A stretch of 64,000 nt of DNA from Nonomuraea sp. NEAU-A123 (GCF_018603905.1 NZ_JAHFZZ010000013.1:124001-188000); one strand, 5' to 3'. Counted from the first letter of the stretch, positions 1-8,976 are shown. Numbers and translations are program-made. Notes: generated by a model from the sequence alone, not told the origin.

Positions 1-552
1 CTCCGACTGCAGTCTGAGCAGTTCCTCCTGGAGGCTGGTGCGCACGATCGGGTCGACCGCGCTGAACGGCTCGTCCATGAGCAGCACCGGCGGGTCCGCC
101 GCGAGTGCCCTGGCCACGCCGACACGCTGCTGCTGACCGCCGGAGAGCTGGAACGGGTAACGCTCGCCCATGACCGGGTCGAGCCCCACACGTTCGAGCA
201 GCTCCATGGCCCGGTTCCGGGCCTTCTTGCGGTCCCAGCCGAGCAAATAGGGGACGGTGGCGATATTGTCGACGATCTTCCGGTGCGGGAAGAGTCCCGC
301 CTGCTGGATGACGTACCCGATCCCGCGCCGCAACGTCGGCGGATCGATGCCCTGTACAGGCACGCCGTCAAGGAGGATCTGCCCCTCTGAGGCATCGATC
401 ATCCGGTTGATCATTCGAAGGGATGTCGTCTTCCCGCAACCCGAAGGGCCGACGAACACCGTGATCTCACCTGTGGGCGCCTCAAGGCTCAGGTGATCCA
501 CGGCGACTGTGCCGTCCGGATAGCGTTTGGTGACGTCGTCAAATGTGATCAC
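1..552 (-). CDS. Osmoprotectant-type ABC transporter ATP-binding protein (3' end outside window)
   Basis: Cytoplasmic ATPase subunit that would drive uptake of glycine betaine, choline or a related solute (OpuCA/ProV family). The 184 visible residues hold a Walker A motif (GPSGCGKTTS) near residue 32, a Q-loop in QQAGLFPH, the signature LSGGQQQRVGVARAL and Walker B VLLMDEP followed by FSAVDP. The frame runs off the left edge, so the C-terminal part, where the family carries CBS domains, is not seen. GTG at 552 is chosen because GAGAGG lies about 7 nt upstream. The permease and binding protein are probably further left. The 267 bp between this gene and the divergent gene at 820 must carry both promoters. 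Solute specificity is inferred from family likeness only. Confidence 0.85.
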   Translation of the reverse strand, partial: MITFDDVTKRYPDGTVAVDHLSLEAPTGEITVFVGPSGCGKTTSLRMINRMIDASEGQILLDGVPVQGIDPPTLRRGIGYVIQQAGLFPHRKIVDNIATVPYLLGWDRKKARNRAMELLERVGLDPVMGERYPFQLSGGQQQRVGVARALAADPPVLLMDEPFSAVDPIVRTSLQEELLRLQSE

Positions 553-819
553 GCGCGACCTCTCGCGTTCGTGGCGGGGGCCGCAGTTCCCCCTGCTACA
601 GCCGCCGCATGATCTCTCAGAGCGACAAGACTACGGTGATCCTGACTACTCTGTCCCCTCAGTCCCATCTGAAACGCTTCAGGTAGCTGCAAGTTTCATG
701 CGAAATGCGGTGCTGGTAGTGCGCTTTACCTGGGTAAGTTGGCATGATTACTACCACAGACATCGACGCCGCACCCCCCACCCTCAAGCGTCCGTATTTC
801 AGCAAGAGGATCCGGCCCC

Positions 820-2262
820 GTGACACACTCGCTCACCGATCACCCCTCCCGGGCGGAATTGATCGCGGAGCTCTACGACCGTTACGCCGCCGGGCTGTTC
901 GCGTACTGCGCTGACCAGCTCGGGGACCACGGTTCCGCAGCCGACGCCCTGGTGTCCGTCCTCTCGAGCGTCCCGGCGGCGCCGCCTCCGCGCGCCGCTC
1001 TGTTCGCGTTCGCCCGCCGCGAGATCCACCGCCGCGACGTCGTCTACGCGCCTTCGGTGGTCGACCCGCTGATCGACCCGGCGTCCGCGCTGGTGGAGCG
1101 GGCGCTGCGGGAGTTACGCCCGCACCAGCGCGAGGTGCTCGTGCTGGGCGAGGTGTGCGGGCTGGATCTCGCCGAGCTGGCCTGGGTGCTCGACGTGGCG
1201 CCCGACACGGCGGAGGAGCTGGTCACCAACGCCGCGCACCGCTACCGGCAGGCGCTCGACACCGCCCTGGCCTATGTCGGTCCCCGCGTGTCCAAGCCGG
1301 TGGCCGACGTCTACGGGGCGCTCGGCGTCGCGCCGCTGCGCGACGTGCTGGGGCGGCTGCCGTGGCCGCCGCCGCCCGAGTCTCTTCGCCAGCGCTTCGC
1401 GCCCCGGGGCATGCCCGGTCGTACGGTGGCGCCGATGTTCGTCAAGCCGCTATGGCCGGGGCCGCCGACGTGGCCGCTGCCGTTGGGCGAGGCGGATCCG
1501 GCGACCAGCACGGGGATCTTCCCGACGGAGCTGCTGACGCCGCCGTCGCCGTCACGGGTGCCGGAGCACGAGGCGCCCACGGCGCCGATGCCGAAACTCC
1601 GCGACCCGTTCGGGCCCGACCACACGCTTTCCGGGCTCGGAGGGCGGCTGGAGGGGCCTGGTCGTGTTCCCTCCGGTCCCGACCAGGCTCCTGCGGGGCA
1701 GCGGTTCTTCACGCCCCGGCCGTCGGGCGCGCGGTCGTCCTGGGATGCCCTTTTCGGCGCGCGCCCGCCCGAAGACGCGTCCTCTGGCGCGAAGCCGGTG
1801 CGTGATGGGCTGTTCCGTCTGCCGCAGGCCGGCGTGCCGGGCTTCGACAAGCCGGTCGGCGAGCCCGTGACGAAGCTGCCCTTCCCGCTCTCGGCGTCCA
1901 TTCCGGGGGACGTGCTGGACGACGACGCGGCGACCCAGGAGTTGCCCGCCATCGGCGACATCCTCGTGCACAAGGGCCAGGCCAGGGAGCCTGGCTCCTT
2001 CTTCGTCCCGAGGACCGCCGCCAAGGAGCCCGTCTACCGGATGCCGGCCCCGCTGCTGTTCCCGCCCACCGTGGACGACCTGCCCATCGTGGACGACCTG
2101 CCCGCCGACGACTTCCCCGACATGCCAGACGTACCGGAGACCCGGGTACGGCCCAGCCGGGACAAGCACTACGACTGGGCGTGGGAGCTGATCGGGTTCC
2201 TGGTCTGCGTCGCCATCGCGATGATCGTCTTCTTCGCTGTCCCGATCATCATCGGCCCGTGA
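820..2262 (+). CDS. Sigma-70-region-like protein with proline-rich linker and C-terminal membrane helix
   Basis: The N-terminal 150 residues look like a degenerate ECF sigma factor: a region-2-like segment (about residues 11-70, including YDRYAAGLFAYCADQLGD) and a region-4-like helix-turn-helix (about 91-147, ending VTNAAHRYRQAL). A long Pro/Gly/acidic linker of about 300 residues follows, with the repeat VDDLP at about 409-418. The last 25 residues form one hydrophobic helix (IGFLVCVAIAMIVFFAVPIII) preceded by charged and aromatic residues. The protein is therefore probably anchored in the membrane with the sigma-like head in the cytoplasm. GTG at 820 has AAGAGGA about 10 nt upstream. No anti-sigma gene is adjacent. 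Whether it still binds RNA polymerase is unknown; a membrane sensor or anti-sigma-like role is equally possible. Confidence 0.8.
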   Translation: MTHSLTDHPSRAELIAELYDRYAAGLFAYCADQLGDHGSAADALVSVLSSVPAAPPPRAALFAFARREIHRRDVVYAPSVVDPLIDPASALVERALRELRPHQREVLVLGEVCGLDLAELAWVLDVAPDTAEELVTNAAHRYRQALDTALAYVGPRVSKPVADVYGALGVAPLRDVLGRLPWPPPPESLRQRFAPRGMPGRTVAPMFVKPLWPGPPTWPLPLGEADPATSTGIFPTELLTPPSPSRVPEHEAPTAPMPKLRDPFGPDHTLSGLGGRLEGPGRVPSGPDQAPAGQRFFTPRPSGARSSWDALFGARPPEDASSGAKPVRDGLFRLPQAGVPGFDKPVGEPVTKLPFPLSASIPGDVLDDDAATQELPAIGDILVHKGQAREPGSFFVPRTAAKEPVYRMPAPLLFPPTVDDLPIVDDLPADDFPDMPDVPETRVRPSRDKHYDWAWELIGFLVCVAIAMIVFFAVPIIIGP

Positions 2263-2278
2263 CCTCCGAGCCGGCGGG

Positions 2279-3445
2279 TCAGTCGGCCGAGAGGATCAGG
2301 CCACTGGTCGGGACGCCGGTGCCGGCCGTGACCAGGACGTTGCGCACTCCGCTCACCTGATTGGCGGAGGTGCCTCTGACCTGGCGTACGGCCTCGGCGA
2401 TGCCGTTCATGCCGTGGATGTAGGCCTCGCCGAGCTGGCCGCCGTTCGGGTTGACGGGCAGGCGGCCGCCGAGCTCGATGCCGCCGTCCTGGAGGTAGCC
2501 GGGGGCCTCGCCCCGGCCGCAGAATCCGAGCTCCTCCAGTTGGGCCAGGACGAACGGGGTGAAGTGGTCGTACAGGATGGCTGTCTGGATGTCCTCCGGG
2601 CTCAGGCCGGACATTTCCCACAAGCGTCGCCCGACGACTCCCATCTCGGGCAGGCCGCTCATGTCATCGCGGTAGTAGCTGGTCATCATCATCTGCCCCA
2701 CGCCCGCGCCCTGCGCGACGGCCGTGATCACGGCCGGGGAGCGGCGCAGGTCCCGGGCCCGTTCGGCGGTCGTGACCACCAGGGCCACGGCCCCGTCGCT
2801 CTCCTGGCAGCAGTCGAGCAGGTGCAGCGGCTCCACGATCCACTTGGACGCCTGGTGCTCCGCCAGCGTGATGGGCCGGCCGTGGAACCAGGCGGCGGGG
2901 TTCGTGGAGGCGTGCCTGCGCATGGCGACGGCCACCCGGCCGAAGTCCTCTGAGGTGGCGCCGTAGGTGTGCATGTACCGCTGGGCGAACATGGCCACCC
3001 ACCCGGCGGGCGTCATCAGCCCGAACGGCACGTGCCAGCTCATCTCCAGCCCCTGCGAGGTCGGCTGGCCGCCCAGGCGGGCGTCGGGCTGCCCGAACCT
3101 GCGGCCGGAGCGCTCGTTGAACGCCCGGTAGCAGACCACGGTGGTCGCCGCTCCGGTCGCGACGGCCATGGCGGCCTGCGCCACCGTGCCGCACGCCGCG
3201 CCGCCGCCGTACTCGACCCGCGAGAAGTAGGTGAGCTCACCGGCGCCGATCTCGCGGGCCACGGCGATCTCCTGGTTGGTGTCCTGGGTGAAGGTCACCA
3301 TCCCGTCCACGTCACCCGGCGCCACCCCGGCGTCGTCGAGCGCGGCGAACACGGCCTCGGCGGCCAGCCGCAACTCCGACCGGCCGGACCGCTTGCTGAA
3401 CTCGGTGGCGCCGATGCCCGCGATGGCGGCTTGGGACTTGAGCAC
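2279..3445 (-). CDS. ltp2: Ltp2-type steroid side-chain aldolase (thiolase-like lipid-transfer protein)
   Basis: Thiolase-fold protein of 388 residues like mycobacterial Ltp2, which performs the retro-aldol cleavage releasing the last side-chain unit (propionyl-CoA) from the steroid nucleus. It needs the DUF35 domain of ChsH2 as partner, and that gene lies two genes upstream here. The N-terminus AAIAGIGATEFSKRSG and the GGGAACG segment are typical of the SCP-x/Ltp thiolase-like family. GTG at 3445 is preceded by GGAGCGG. It is the last gene of the igr-like operon, 67 nt after chsH1, the largest gap in the operon. Function rests on family likeness plus the diagnostic gene order. Confidence 0.85.
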   Translation of the reverse strand: MLKSQAAIAGIGATEFSKRSGRSELRLAAEAVFAALDDAGVAPGDVDGMVTFTQDTNQEIAVAREIGAGELTYFSRVEYGGGAACGTVAQAAMAVATGAATTVVCYRAFNERSGRRFGQPDARLGGQPTSQGLEMSWHVPFGLMTPAGWVAMFAQRYMHTYGATSEDFGRVAVAMRRHASTNPAAWFHGRPITLAEHQASKWIVEPLHLLDCCQESDGAVALVVTTAERARDLRRSPAVITAVAQGAGVGQMMMTSYYRDDMSGLPEMGVVGRRLWEMSGLSPEDIQTAILYDHFTPFVLAQLEELGFCGRGEAPGYLQDGGIELGGRLPVNPNGGQLGEAYIHGMNGIAEAVRQVRGTSANQVSGVRNVLVTAGTGVPTSGLILSAD

Positions 3446-3512
3446 TTACCGCTCCTTCATTGAGGTGATCAGGTCTCGTGCCGCCGTCGCGTCGGCGGGA
3501 CCGCCCGCGAGG

Positions 3513-3926
3513 TCAGGGGGCCGAGGGGAGGCTGAGGGTGATCGTGCCGGTGGCGTGGTCGCCGAGGCTGACCTTGCCCCGCACCTCGACCGTGAACTCC
3601 TCCGCCTCCCGCGAGACGACCGTGCCGTTGAAGCTCAGCCGGTCGCCCGCGTACGCCGGGACGCCGAGCTTGACCTTGATGCGCCTGATGATCGCCTCAG
3701 GACCCGCCCAGTCCGTGACGTACCGTTCCACCAGCCCCATCGTGGTCAGGATGTTGAGGAAGATGTCCTTGGAGCCCTGCGCGCGGGCGCCCTCGACGTC
3801 GTGGTGAACCGGGGTGAAGTCCATGGTGGCGAGGGCGGTGGAGACGACCACCGTGGGCGTGAGGTCGATCGACAGCTCGGGAAGCACCGAACCGATCTCG
3901 ACTTGATCTTCGGTCAGCGTCCGCAT
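3513..3926 (-). CDS. chsH1: MaoC-like enoyl-CoA hydratase subunit ChsH1
   Basis: A 137-residue single hotdog (MaoC-like) domain. In mycobacteria ChsH1 pairs with the MaoC-like half of ChsH2 to hydrate the enoyl-CoA of the three-carbon steroid side chain. The segment DFTPVHHDVEGARAQGS matches the hydratase 2 motif region with its conserved Asp and His. ATG at 3926 overlaps the chsH2 stop by one base (TGATG); a GTG at 3929 is an alternative. The coupling and the order chsH2-chsH1-ltp2 are the same as in the mycobacterial igr operon. The domain is too short to be a full-length double-hotdog hydratase, in line with a heteromeric partner. Confidence 0.85.
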   Translation of the reverse strand: MRTLTEDQVEIGSVLPELSIDLTPTVVVSTALATMDFTPVHHDVEGARAQGSKDIFLNILTTMGLVERYVTDWAGPEAIIRRIKVKLGVPAYAGDRLSFNGTVVSREAEEFTVEVRGKVSLGDHATGTITLSLPSAP

Positions 3927-4933
3927 CACGACTCCCATGGCGCCCACATAGGAAGAACAAGTTCGTCGTCCATAGCACGATATGTCGTACGCAATGCCAT
4001 CCCGATACCCACGGCGTCGGGTGGGCAGTCCACGATGTTCCCCACGATCCTCACCCCTTCCGGCAGCTCCACCACTGCCACCACAAACGGCGTCTCTCGT
4101 CCCGGGACCGGGGGGTGGTGGTGCACGACATAGCTGTAGACGGTGCCCTCGCCGCTTGCCACGGTGTGGGTGCGGTTGGTGGAGCGGCAGGCGGGACATA
4201 TCGGGCCTGGCGGGTGGCGTAGCTCGCCGCAGTCGGCGCAGCGCTGGATGCGCAGCTCGCCCTGCTGGACGCCTTCCCAGAAGAAGGCCGTGTCGTCGTT
4301 GACGGCGGGCCGCAGCGGGTACGGCTTGCGGCTCGCCTCTGGGGAGGGTGCGGCGGCCGGTGGAGCTTGTGCGGTGGTGCGTGGGCGAAATTTCAGGATT
4401 CGGAACATCATCTCGGCCACTGGGTCGTCCGTGTCGCCGTACCAGGTGACGTTCCAGGTGGCGAAGTAGCCCTCGCCGAGTGCCGTCCGCTTCGGGCCCA
4501 CGAGGCTGGTGAAGCGGGTCGACGGGGTCAGACGCTCGCCCAGCCGGGCGTACCGGTGATAGGTCTGCTCGCAGTTCGTCGCCACCACGCCCGTGTAGCC
4601 GTGCGTGTTCAGGGCGGCGATCATGTCGTCGACCGGTGAGCGGTCCTTGGTGCCCCGGCGGAGGCCCTGCATGGTCCAGACCTGGATCATCGCGGGTGGG
4701 GCGAGACCTTTGTCGAGGTAGGCCGGGTTCGTGTCGCCCATGGCGTCCAGCCAGTGCCTGATCATGGGGGCGTTCACCGGGTCCGGCGCGGCGGCGCCGC
4801 GTACCTCCCCGAGGGCGGCCTGCTTGTCCGCCAGCTCACGCAGCTCCCTGTCCGCGCTCGGGGCTCCGATCGGCTGGGGGGCCGTCGTCGGGGCGTCGGT
4901 TGGCTGGGCGTCCGTCGGCTGGGGGGCCGTCAT
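3926..4933 (-). CDS. chsH2: ChsH2: MaoC-like hydratase subunit fused to DUF35
   Basis: A 335-residue two-domain protein. Residues about 28-185 are a MaoC-like N-terminal domain; residues about 205-335 are a DUF35 (OB-fold with zinc ribbon) domain with Cys232, Cys235, Cys246 and Cys249 as the likely zinc ligands. In mycobacterial ChsH2 the first half forms the hydratase with ChsH1 and the DUF35 half activates Ltp2, so the protein links hydration to aldol cleavage. The first 26 residues are a low-complexity run of PTDA/PQPxGAP repeats encoded by an imperfect DNA repeat, unlike the rest of the protein. ATG at 4933 overlaps the chsE2 stop (ATGA). Confidence 0.85.
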   Translation of the reverse strand: MTAPQPTDAQPTDAPTTAPQPIGAPSADRELRELADKQAALGEVRGAAAPDPVNAPMIRHWLDAMGDTNPAYLDKGLAPPAMIQVWTMQGLRRGTKDRSPVDDMIAALNTHGYTGVVATNCEQTYHRYARLGERLTPSTRFTSLVGPKRTALGEGYFATWNVTWYGDTDDPVAEMMFRILKFRPRTTAQAPPAAAPSPEASRKPYPLRPAVNDDTAFFWEGVQQGELRIQRCADCGELRHPPGPICPACRSTNRTHTVASGEGTVYSYVVHHHPPVPGRETPFVVAVVELPEGVRIVGNIVDCPPDAVGIGMALRTTYRAMDDELVLPMWAPWES

Positions 4934-6084
4934 CGGGGCGGCCTCGGGAGGCTCAGGCCGAGCATCGCGATCAGCTCGCGTTGCACCTCGTTCACCCCGC
5001 CGCCGAACGTCAGCACCACCGCGCCCTTCACCCCGTGGTCGAAGCGCTCCAGGAGCTCGGCCGTCTCCGGGTCCGACGGATCCGCGTAGCGGGCCAGGAT
5101 GTCGCCGATGAGCCGGCCGACCTCCTGCACCCGCTCCGAGGCGTAGATCTTGGTGGCCGACGCGTCGGGCGCGCCCAGCCAGCCGAGGTCCATGTTCGCC
5201 GCGACCTGCCAGTTGAGCAGCTCGTTCGTCCGGAAGTAGGCCCGCACCCGGCCGAGCGCCCGGCGTACGTCCGGCTGGTCCACCAGCCCGGTACGGCGCG
5301 CCCAGGCCAGGAAGCGGTCGTAGGTCTGGCCGAGGTTCCCGGCGGGGCCGAGCGTGACGCGTTCGTGGTTGAGCTGGTTGACGATCAGGTCCCAGCCCTT
5401 GTCCACCTCGCCCACGACCATGTTCGCCGGGACGCGGACGTCGGCGTAGTAGGTGGAGTTCGTGTGGTGGCGGCCGTCCATGGTGACGATCGGCGTCCAG
5501 GAGAAGCCCGGGTCGTCGGTCGAGGCGATCATCATCGTGATGCCCTTGTGCTTCTTGGCATCGGGGTTGGTGCGGGTGGCCAGCCAGATGTACTGGGCGT
5601 AGTGGGCGCCGCTGGTGAAGATCTTCTGGCCGTTGACGACGTAGTGGTCGCCGTCGAGCACCGCCGTGGTCCGGAGCGAGGCCAGGTCCGTGCCGGCCTC
5701 GGGCTCGCTGTAGCCGATCGCGAAGTGGCACTCCCCCGCCAGGATGCTCGGCAGGAACTTCTCCTTCTGCTCCTGCGTGCCGTACTGCATCAGCGTCGGC
5801 CCGACCGTCTGCAGCGTGATGAGCGGATACGGCACGCCGGCCCGGGCGATCTCGTTGGCGAAGATCTGCTGTTCGAGGGGGCCGAAACCGCCGCCGCCGT
5901 ACTCCTTCGGCCAGCCGAGACCGAGCTTGCGGTCGCGGCCGAGCCTGCGGCAGTGCTCCATGTAGGCGGTGCCGAAGGGGTCCTCGGCGATCTTGCGGCG
6001 GTCCTCCTGGGTGAGGCAGTTCTGGAAGTACTCGCGCAGCTCGTCGCGGAGCCTGCGCTGGTCGGGGGTCAGGTCGATCAGCAT
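4930..6084 (-). CDS. fadE29: Acyl-CoA dehydrogenase ChsE2/FadE29-like
   Basis: A 384-residue acyl-CoA dehydrogenase with the usual three-domain layout: helical N-domain, middle beta domain with FAIGYSEPEAGTDLASL (FAD/substrate loop) and NGQKIFTSGA, and a helical C-domain ending in FGGGVNEVQRELIAMLGL. In mycobacteria FadE29 (ChsE2) and FadE28 (ChsE1) form an alpha2-beta2 enzyme that dehydrogenates the 3-oxo-4-pregnene-20-carboxyl-CoA side chain. The partner gene directly precedes it and overlaps by one base (TGATG). Assignment to the FadE29 side rests on position between the fadE28-like gene and chsH2, and on full length. FAD binding as a heteromer is inferred. Confidence 0.85.
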   Translation of the reverse strand: MLIDLTPDQRRLRDELREYFQNCLTQEDRRKIAEDPFGTAYMEHCRRLGRDRKLGLGWPKEYGGGGFGPLEQQIFANEIARAGVPYPLITLQTVGPTLMQYGTQEQKEKFLPSILAGECHFAIGYSEPEAGTDLASLRTTAVLDGDHYVVNGQKIFTSGAHYAQYIWLATRTNPDAKKHKGITMMIASTDDPGFSWTPIVTMDGRHHTNSTYYADVRVPANMVVGEVDKGWDLIVNQLNHERVTLGPAGNLGQTYDRFLAWARRTGLVDQPDVRRALGRVRAYFRTNELLNWQVAANMDLGWLGAPDASATKIYASERVQEVGRLIGDILARYADPSDPETAELLERFDHGVKGAVVLTFGGGVNEVQRELIAMLGLSLPRPPR

Positions 6085-7127
6085 CAGACGAGCGCTCCGA
6101 TCAGGTCGAGCTGGGCGTCGGCGCCGCCGAGCAGGTGCGTCAGGTGCTTGGCGTGCGCGAAGTAGCGGTGCAGCGGGTACGTCACGTCGAGGCCCAGACC
6201 GCCGTGCAGGTGCTGGCAGGTGTAGAGCGCCGTGAACGCCTCGCTGACGTGGAACGCGGCCACGGCCAGGTCCTCCTCGGCCGGGAGGTCGTTGGCGAGC
6301 AGCCAGGCGCCCGACCACACGGCCACGTCGAGCGCCCGCGTGGCGATGTAGACGTCGGCGATCTGCACGGTGACCGCCTGGAACTCGGCCAGGGCCCGGC
6401 CGAACTGCTTCCTGGTCCTGATGTACTCGGTGGTCAGTTTGAGCGCGCCGGCCAGCACGCCACTGGCCTGGGCCGCGACGGCCGCCGTGAAGATCTGCCG
6501 CAGACCGGCGACCGCCTCCGGACCGGCCAGCCGCTCGGCCGGCGTCCGGTCGAACACGACGCTGGCCAGCGGCTCGCCGTTGGCGGCGAACTCCGGGTGC
6601 GCCGTCCACGAGCCGGTGGCCAGGAACACGCCCTCGTCGGCGGTGACCAGCACATACGCGGCCTCATTCCCGTACGGGACCCCGACCTTGCGCCCGGTCA
6701 GCACCCAGCCGTCGCCAACCTGCTCGGCGGTGGTCAGGGGCGGGTCCGCCGGCGCCCTGCCGGGTTCACGCAGCGCCACCGTGCCGACGCTGTCAGCGGG
6801 CTGCTGCCGCGTGTGTGCGGGTGTTCCGTACCGGGCCAGCGCCAGCGTGCTCACCAGCGTCGCCAGCGCGGGGACCGGCGCGGCCCGCGCGCCGACCTCG
6901 CGGAGCACCACGGCCAGTTCGACGGGCCCGAGCCCGGCGCCGCCCGCGTCCTCCGGCACGCACACGCTCATCAGCTCCGCCTGGCACAGCGCCTGCCAGA
7001 GCCGCTCGTCGTACGGCAGGCCGCTCTTCTCGTGCGCCTCCAGCCGCTCCGAGGTCGCCTCCTTGGCCAGGAGGTCGGCGGTCAGGGTGCGCAGGTCCTG
7101 TTGAGTGTCGTCCAGGTTGAAATCCAC
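6084..7127 (-). CDS. fadE28: Acyl-CoA dehydrogenase ChsE1/FadE28-like
   Basis: A 347-residue acyl-CoA dehydrogenase family protein, shorter and more divergent than its neighbour, as expected for the FadE28 half of a heteromeric enzyme. Recognisable parts are the N-terminal helical domain (DFNLDDTQQDLRTL), a middle domain with WVLTGRKVGVPYGNEA and a C-terminal four-helix domain containing IRTRKQFGRALAEFQAV. The gene starts with GTG at 7127, whose first base is the last base of the fadD17 TAG stop, and it ends overlapping the next gene by one base. The close coupling suggests equal expression of the two subunits. Confidence 0.85.
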   Translation of the reverse strand: MDFNLDDTQQDLRTLTADLLAKEATSERLEAHEKSGLPYDERLWQALCQAELMSVCVPEDAGGAGLGPVELAVVLREVGARAAPVPALATLVSTLALARYGTPAHTRQQPADSVGTVALREPGRAPADPPLTTAEQVGDGWVLTGRKVGVPYGNEAAYVLVTADEGVFLATGSWTAHPEFAANGEPLASVVFDRTPAERLAGPEAVAGLRQIFTAAVAAQASGVLAGALKLTTEYIRTRKQFGRALAEFQAVTVQIADVYIATRALDVAVWSGAWLLANDLPAEEDLAVAAFHVSEAFTALYTCQHLHGGLGLDVTYPLHRYFAHAKHLTHLLGGADAQLDLIGALV

Positions 7128-8788
7128 TATTTCTCCAAAAGGTGTTGCCGGCCGTGCCGGGCGAACTCCCGCTCGATCGCCGCGACGTCCTCACCGCCCA
7201 GTAATCGGATCTCCGCGCCGCTGGGACGCCACCAGACCGGGTCGGCCGTCCACCAGCCCTCCTTCACCAGGACCCGCTTGACGACCTTGTGCGAGGAGGT
7301 TTGGGGCAGGCCCTCGGAGATGCGTACGTACCGGGGGAACGACTTGGCCCCCAGGTCGCGGCGAGAGGTGAGGAAGCCGGCGAACGCGGCGGGGTCGAAC
7401 GACGCTTCCAGGACGAGCGCCGCCATGACCTGGTCTCCGGCCGCCGCGTCCGGCACGGGGTAGACGGCCGCCTCGATCACGCCCGGGAACTCCCGCAGGA
7501 CCGCCTCGATCGGGGCCACCGCCAGGTTCTCGCCGTCCACGCGGAGCCGCTCGGTGCCCCGCCCGGCGAAGAACACGTAGCCGTCGGCGTCCGCGTACGC
7601 CAGGTCGCCCGACCAGAACGCGCCCTCCCGCATCCGCTCGGCGTCGGCGTCCGGGTCGTTGTAGTAGCCGTCGAACAGGCCGAGGCCGCCGGTGTTCACC
7701 AGCTCGCCGATCGCCTCGTCGGGGTTGAGCAGCCGCCCGTCCTCGACGCGGCCCGGCGGGCACGGCAGGCCGGTCAGCGGGCTGCGGATCTCGATGCCCA
7801 GCGGCAGCCTGCCGAGACAGCCGGGCGGGCCCGTCGGATCCGGGCTGAGCGAGATGGCCGTCTCCGTCGACCCGAACGCGTCGATCACATGGCAGCCGAA
7901 CCGCTCCCCGAACTTCCTGGTCGCCGTGGCGCTCCCCTCGTTGCCGAAGGCGAGCCTCAGAGGGTTGTCCGCGTCCTCCGGGCGTCGTGGGGTGGCCAGG
8001 ACATAGGAGAGCGCTTTTCCAACGTAGTGGAGGTACGTACAGCCGTAGCGTCTGATGTCCGGCAGCAGGCCCGACGCGGAGAACCTCCGCCGCAGCACCA
8101 GCGCCGCCCCCGACGCCACGGCCGGCGCGTAGGCCGCCATGACGGCGCCGGAGTGGAAGAGCGGCATCGCGCAGTAGACGGCGTCGGTGGGGCTGAGCAT
8201 CGCGGCGAGCGAGACGCCGGGGACGGCGATCTTCCGATGCGTGATCCGCACCGCCCGCGGCCGGCCGGACGTGCCGGAGGTGAAGATCAGCATGACCAGC
8301 GCGCCAGGATCCGGCGCGTGCGTGTCCAGGTCCGGATCCAGATCGCGTACGTCCGGGGCCGGGTCGCGTACGTCCGGGGCCGTTGTGAGCGCTGAGCCCC
8401 AGTCCGGGATGGGCGCCGATGCCACTCCCAGGGCGTCGGCCACGGAGTGTGCCACCGCCTCGTAAGGCCCGTCCCACAGCAGCAGGCCGACGTCGGTGGC
8501 GCGGGCGTCGCGGGTCAGCTCTTCCACCGAGCGGGTCGGGTTCAGCGCCACCAGGACCCGCCCCGAGAGCGCGGCCCCGCCCAGCAGGAACACCATCTCC
8601 GGCACGTTGTCGCAGAGCACCCCCACGTGCGGCGGTCCGTCGAAGGCGCGGGTGTTCAGCCAGGCGGCGGCGGTGCGGCAGGCGGCCACGTGCGCGCGCC
8701 ACGACCACACGCGATCCTCGAATACCAGCCCCGGACGATCGTCACCGGCCCGGGCCAGCAACAGAGCGGCGAGCGTGTCCGCGGCCAT
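7127..8788 (-). CDS. fadD17: Steroid side-chain acyl-CoA synthetase, FadD17-like
   Basis: Adenylate-forming enzyme of 553 residues, likely forming the CoA thioester of a steroid with a shortened side chain. Motifs seen: LIFTSGTSGRPRAVRITH (P-loop of the ANL superfamily), FGSTETAISLS (A5), YYNDPDADAERM and SGDLAYADADGYVFFAGR (A7/A8). The stretch around YVGKALSYVLATPRRPEDAD is strikingly like mycobacterial FadD17. ATG at 8788 is chosen because GGGAGGG lies just upstream; a TTG at 8815 is possible but has no such site. Between residues about 140 and 165 there is an insert built on repeats of APDVRD, encoded by a tandem 20 bp DNA repeat. It is the first gene of the igr-like operon, 41 bp downstream of a KstR-type site. 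Confidence 0.85.
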   Translation of the reverse strand: MAADTLAALLLARAGDDRPGLVFEDRVWSWRAHVAACRTAAAWLNTRAFDGPPHVGVLCDNVPEMVFLLGGAALSGRVLVALNPTRSVEELTRDARATDVGLLLWDGPYEAVAHSVADALGVASAPIPDWGSALTTAPDVRDPAPDVRDLDPDLDTHAPDPGALVMLIFTSGTSGRPRAVRITHRKIAVPGVSLAAMLSPTDAVYCAMPLFHSGAVMAAYAPAVASGAALVLRRRFSASGLLPDIRRYGCTYLHYVGKALSYVLATPRRPEDADNPLRLAFGNEGSATATRKFGERFGCHVIDAFGSTETAISLSPDPTGPPGCLGRLPLGIEIRSPLTGLPCPPGRVEDGRLLNPDEAIGELVNTGGLGLFDGYYNDPDADAERMREGAFWSGDLAYADADGYVFFAGRGTERLRVDGENLAVAPIEAVLREFPGVIEAAVYPVPDAAAGDQVMAALVLEASFDPAAFAGFLTSRRDLGAKSFPRYVRISEGLPQTSSHKVVKRVLVKEGWWTADPVWWRPSGAEIRLLGGEDVAAIEREFARHGRQHLLEK

Positions 8789-8828
8789 CGACCCTCCCAG
8801 CAAGCGCTCGGTCAACAGTTCCGCAAAC

Positions 8829-8842
8829 TAGAACAGATTCTA
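8829..8842. promoter_or_regulatory. KstR-type operator between fadD17 and kstR
   Basis: TAGAACAGATTCTA, a dyad with TAGAA/TTCTA arms. It fits the KstR consensus TnnAACnnGTTnnA except for ATT in place of GTT. It sits in the 188 bp divergent spacer, 41 bp from the fadD17 start and 135 bp from the kstR start, so one bound repressor could control both directions. Confidence 0.75.
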
Positions 8843-8976
8843 ATCTCTGTCCATAGGCGACACATCACAACAACTCCGGATATATGCCTGTAGCGGCCCA
8901 GACATGCGCCTATACGGGTTCTTTGTGACTCGTGGGTAACAAGCCGAGTTATCGAGAAATCAGATAACGTGTTCTC

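Noticed and set aside
4900..6165. Plus-strand 421-codon frame over the fadE29 gene
   Set aside because: Antisense shadow of an intact acyl-CoA dehydrogenase gene with clear motifs.
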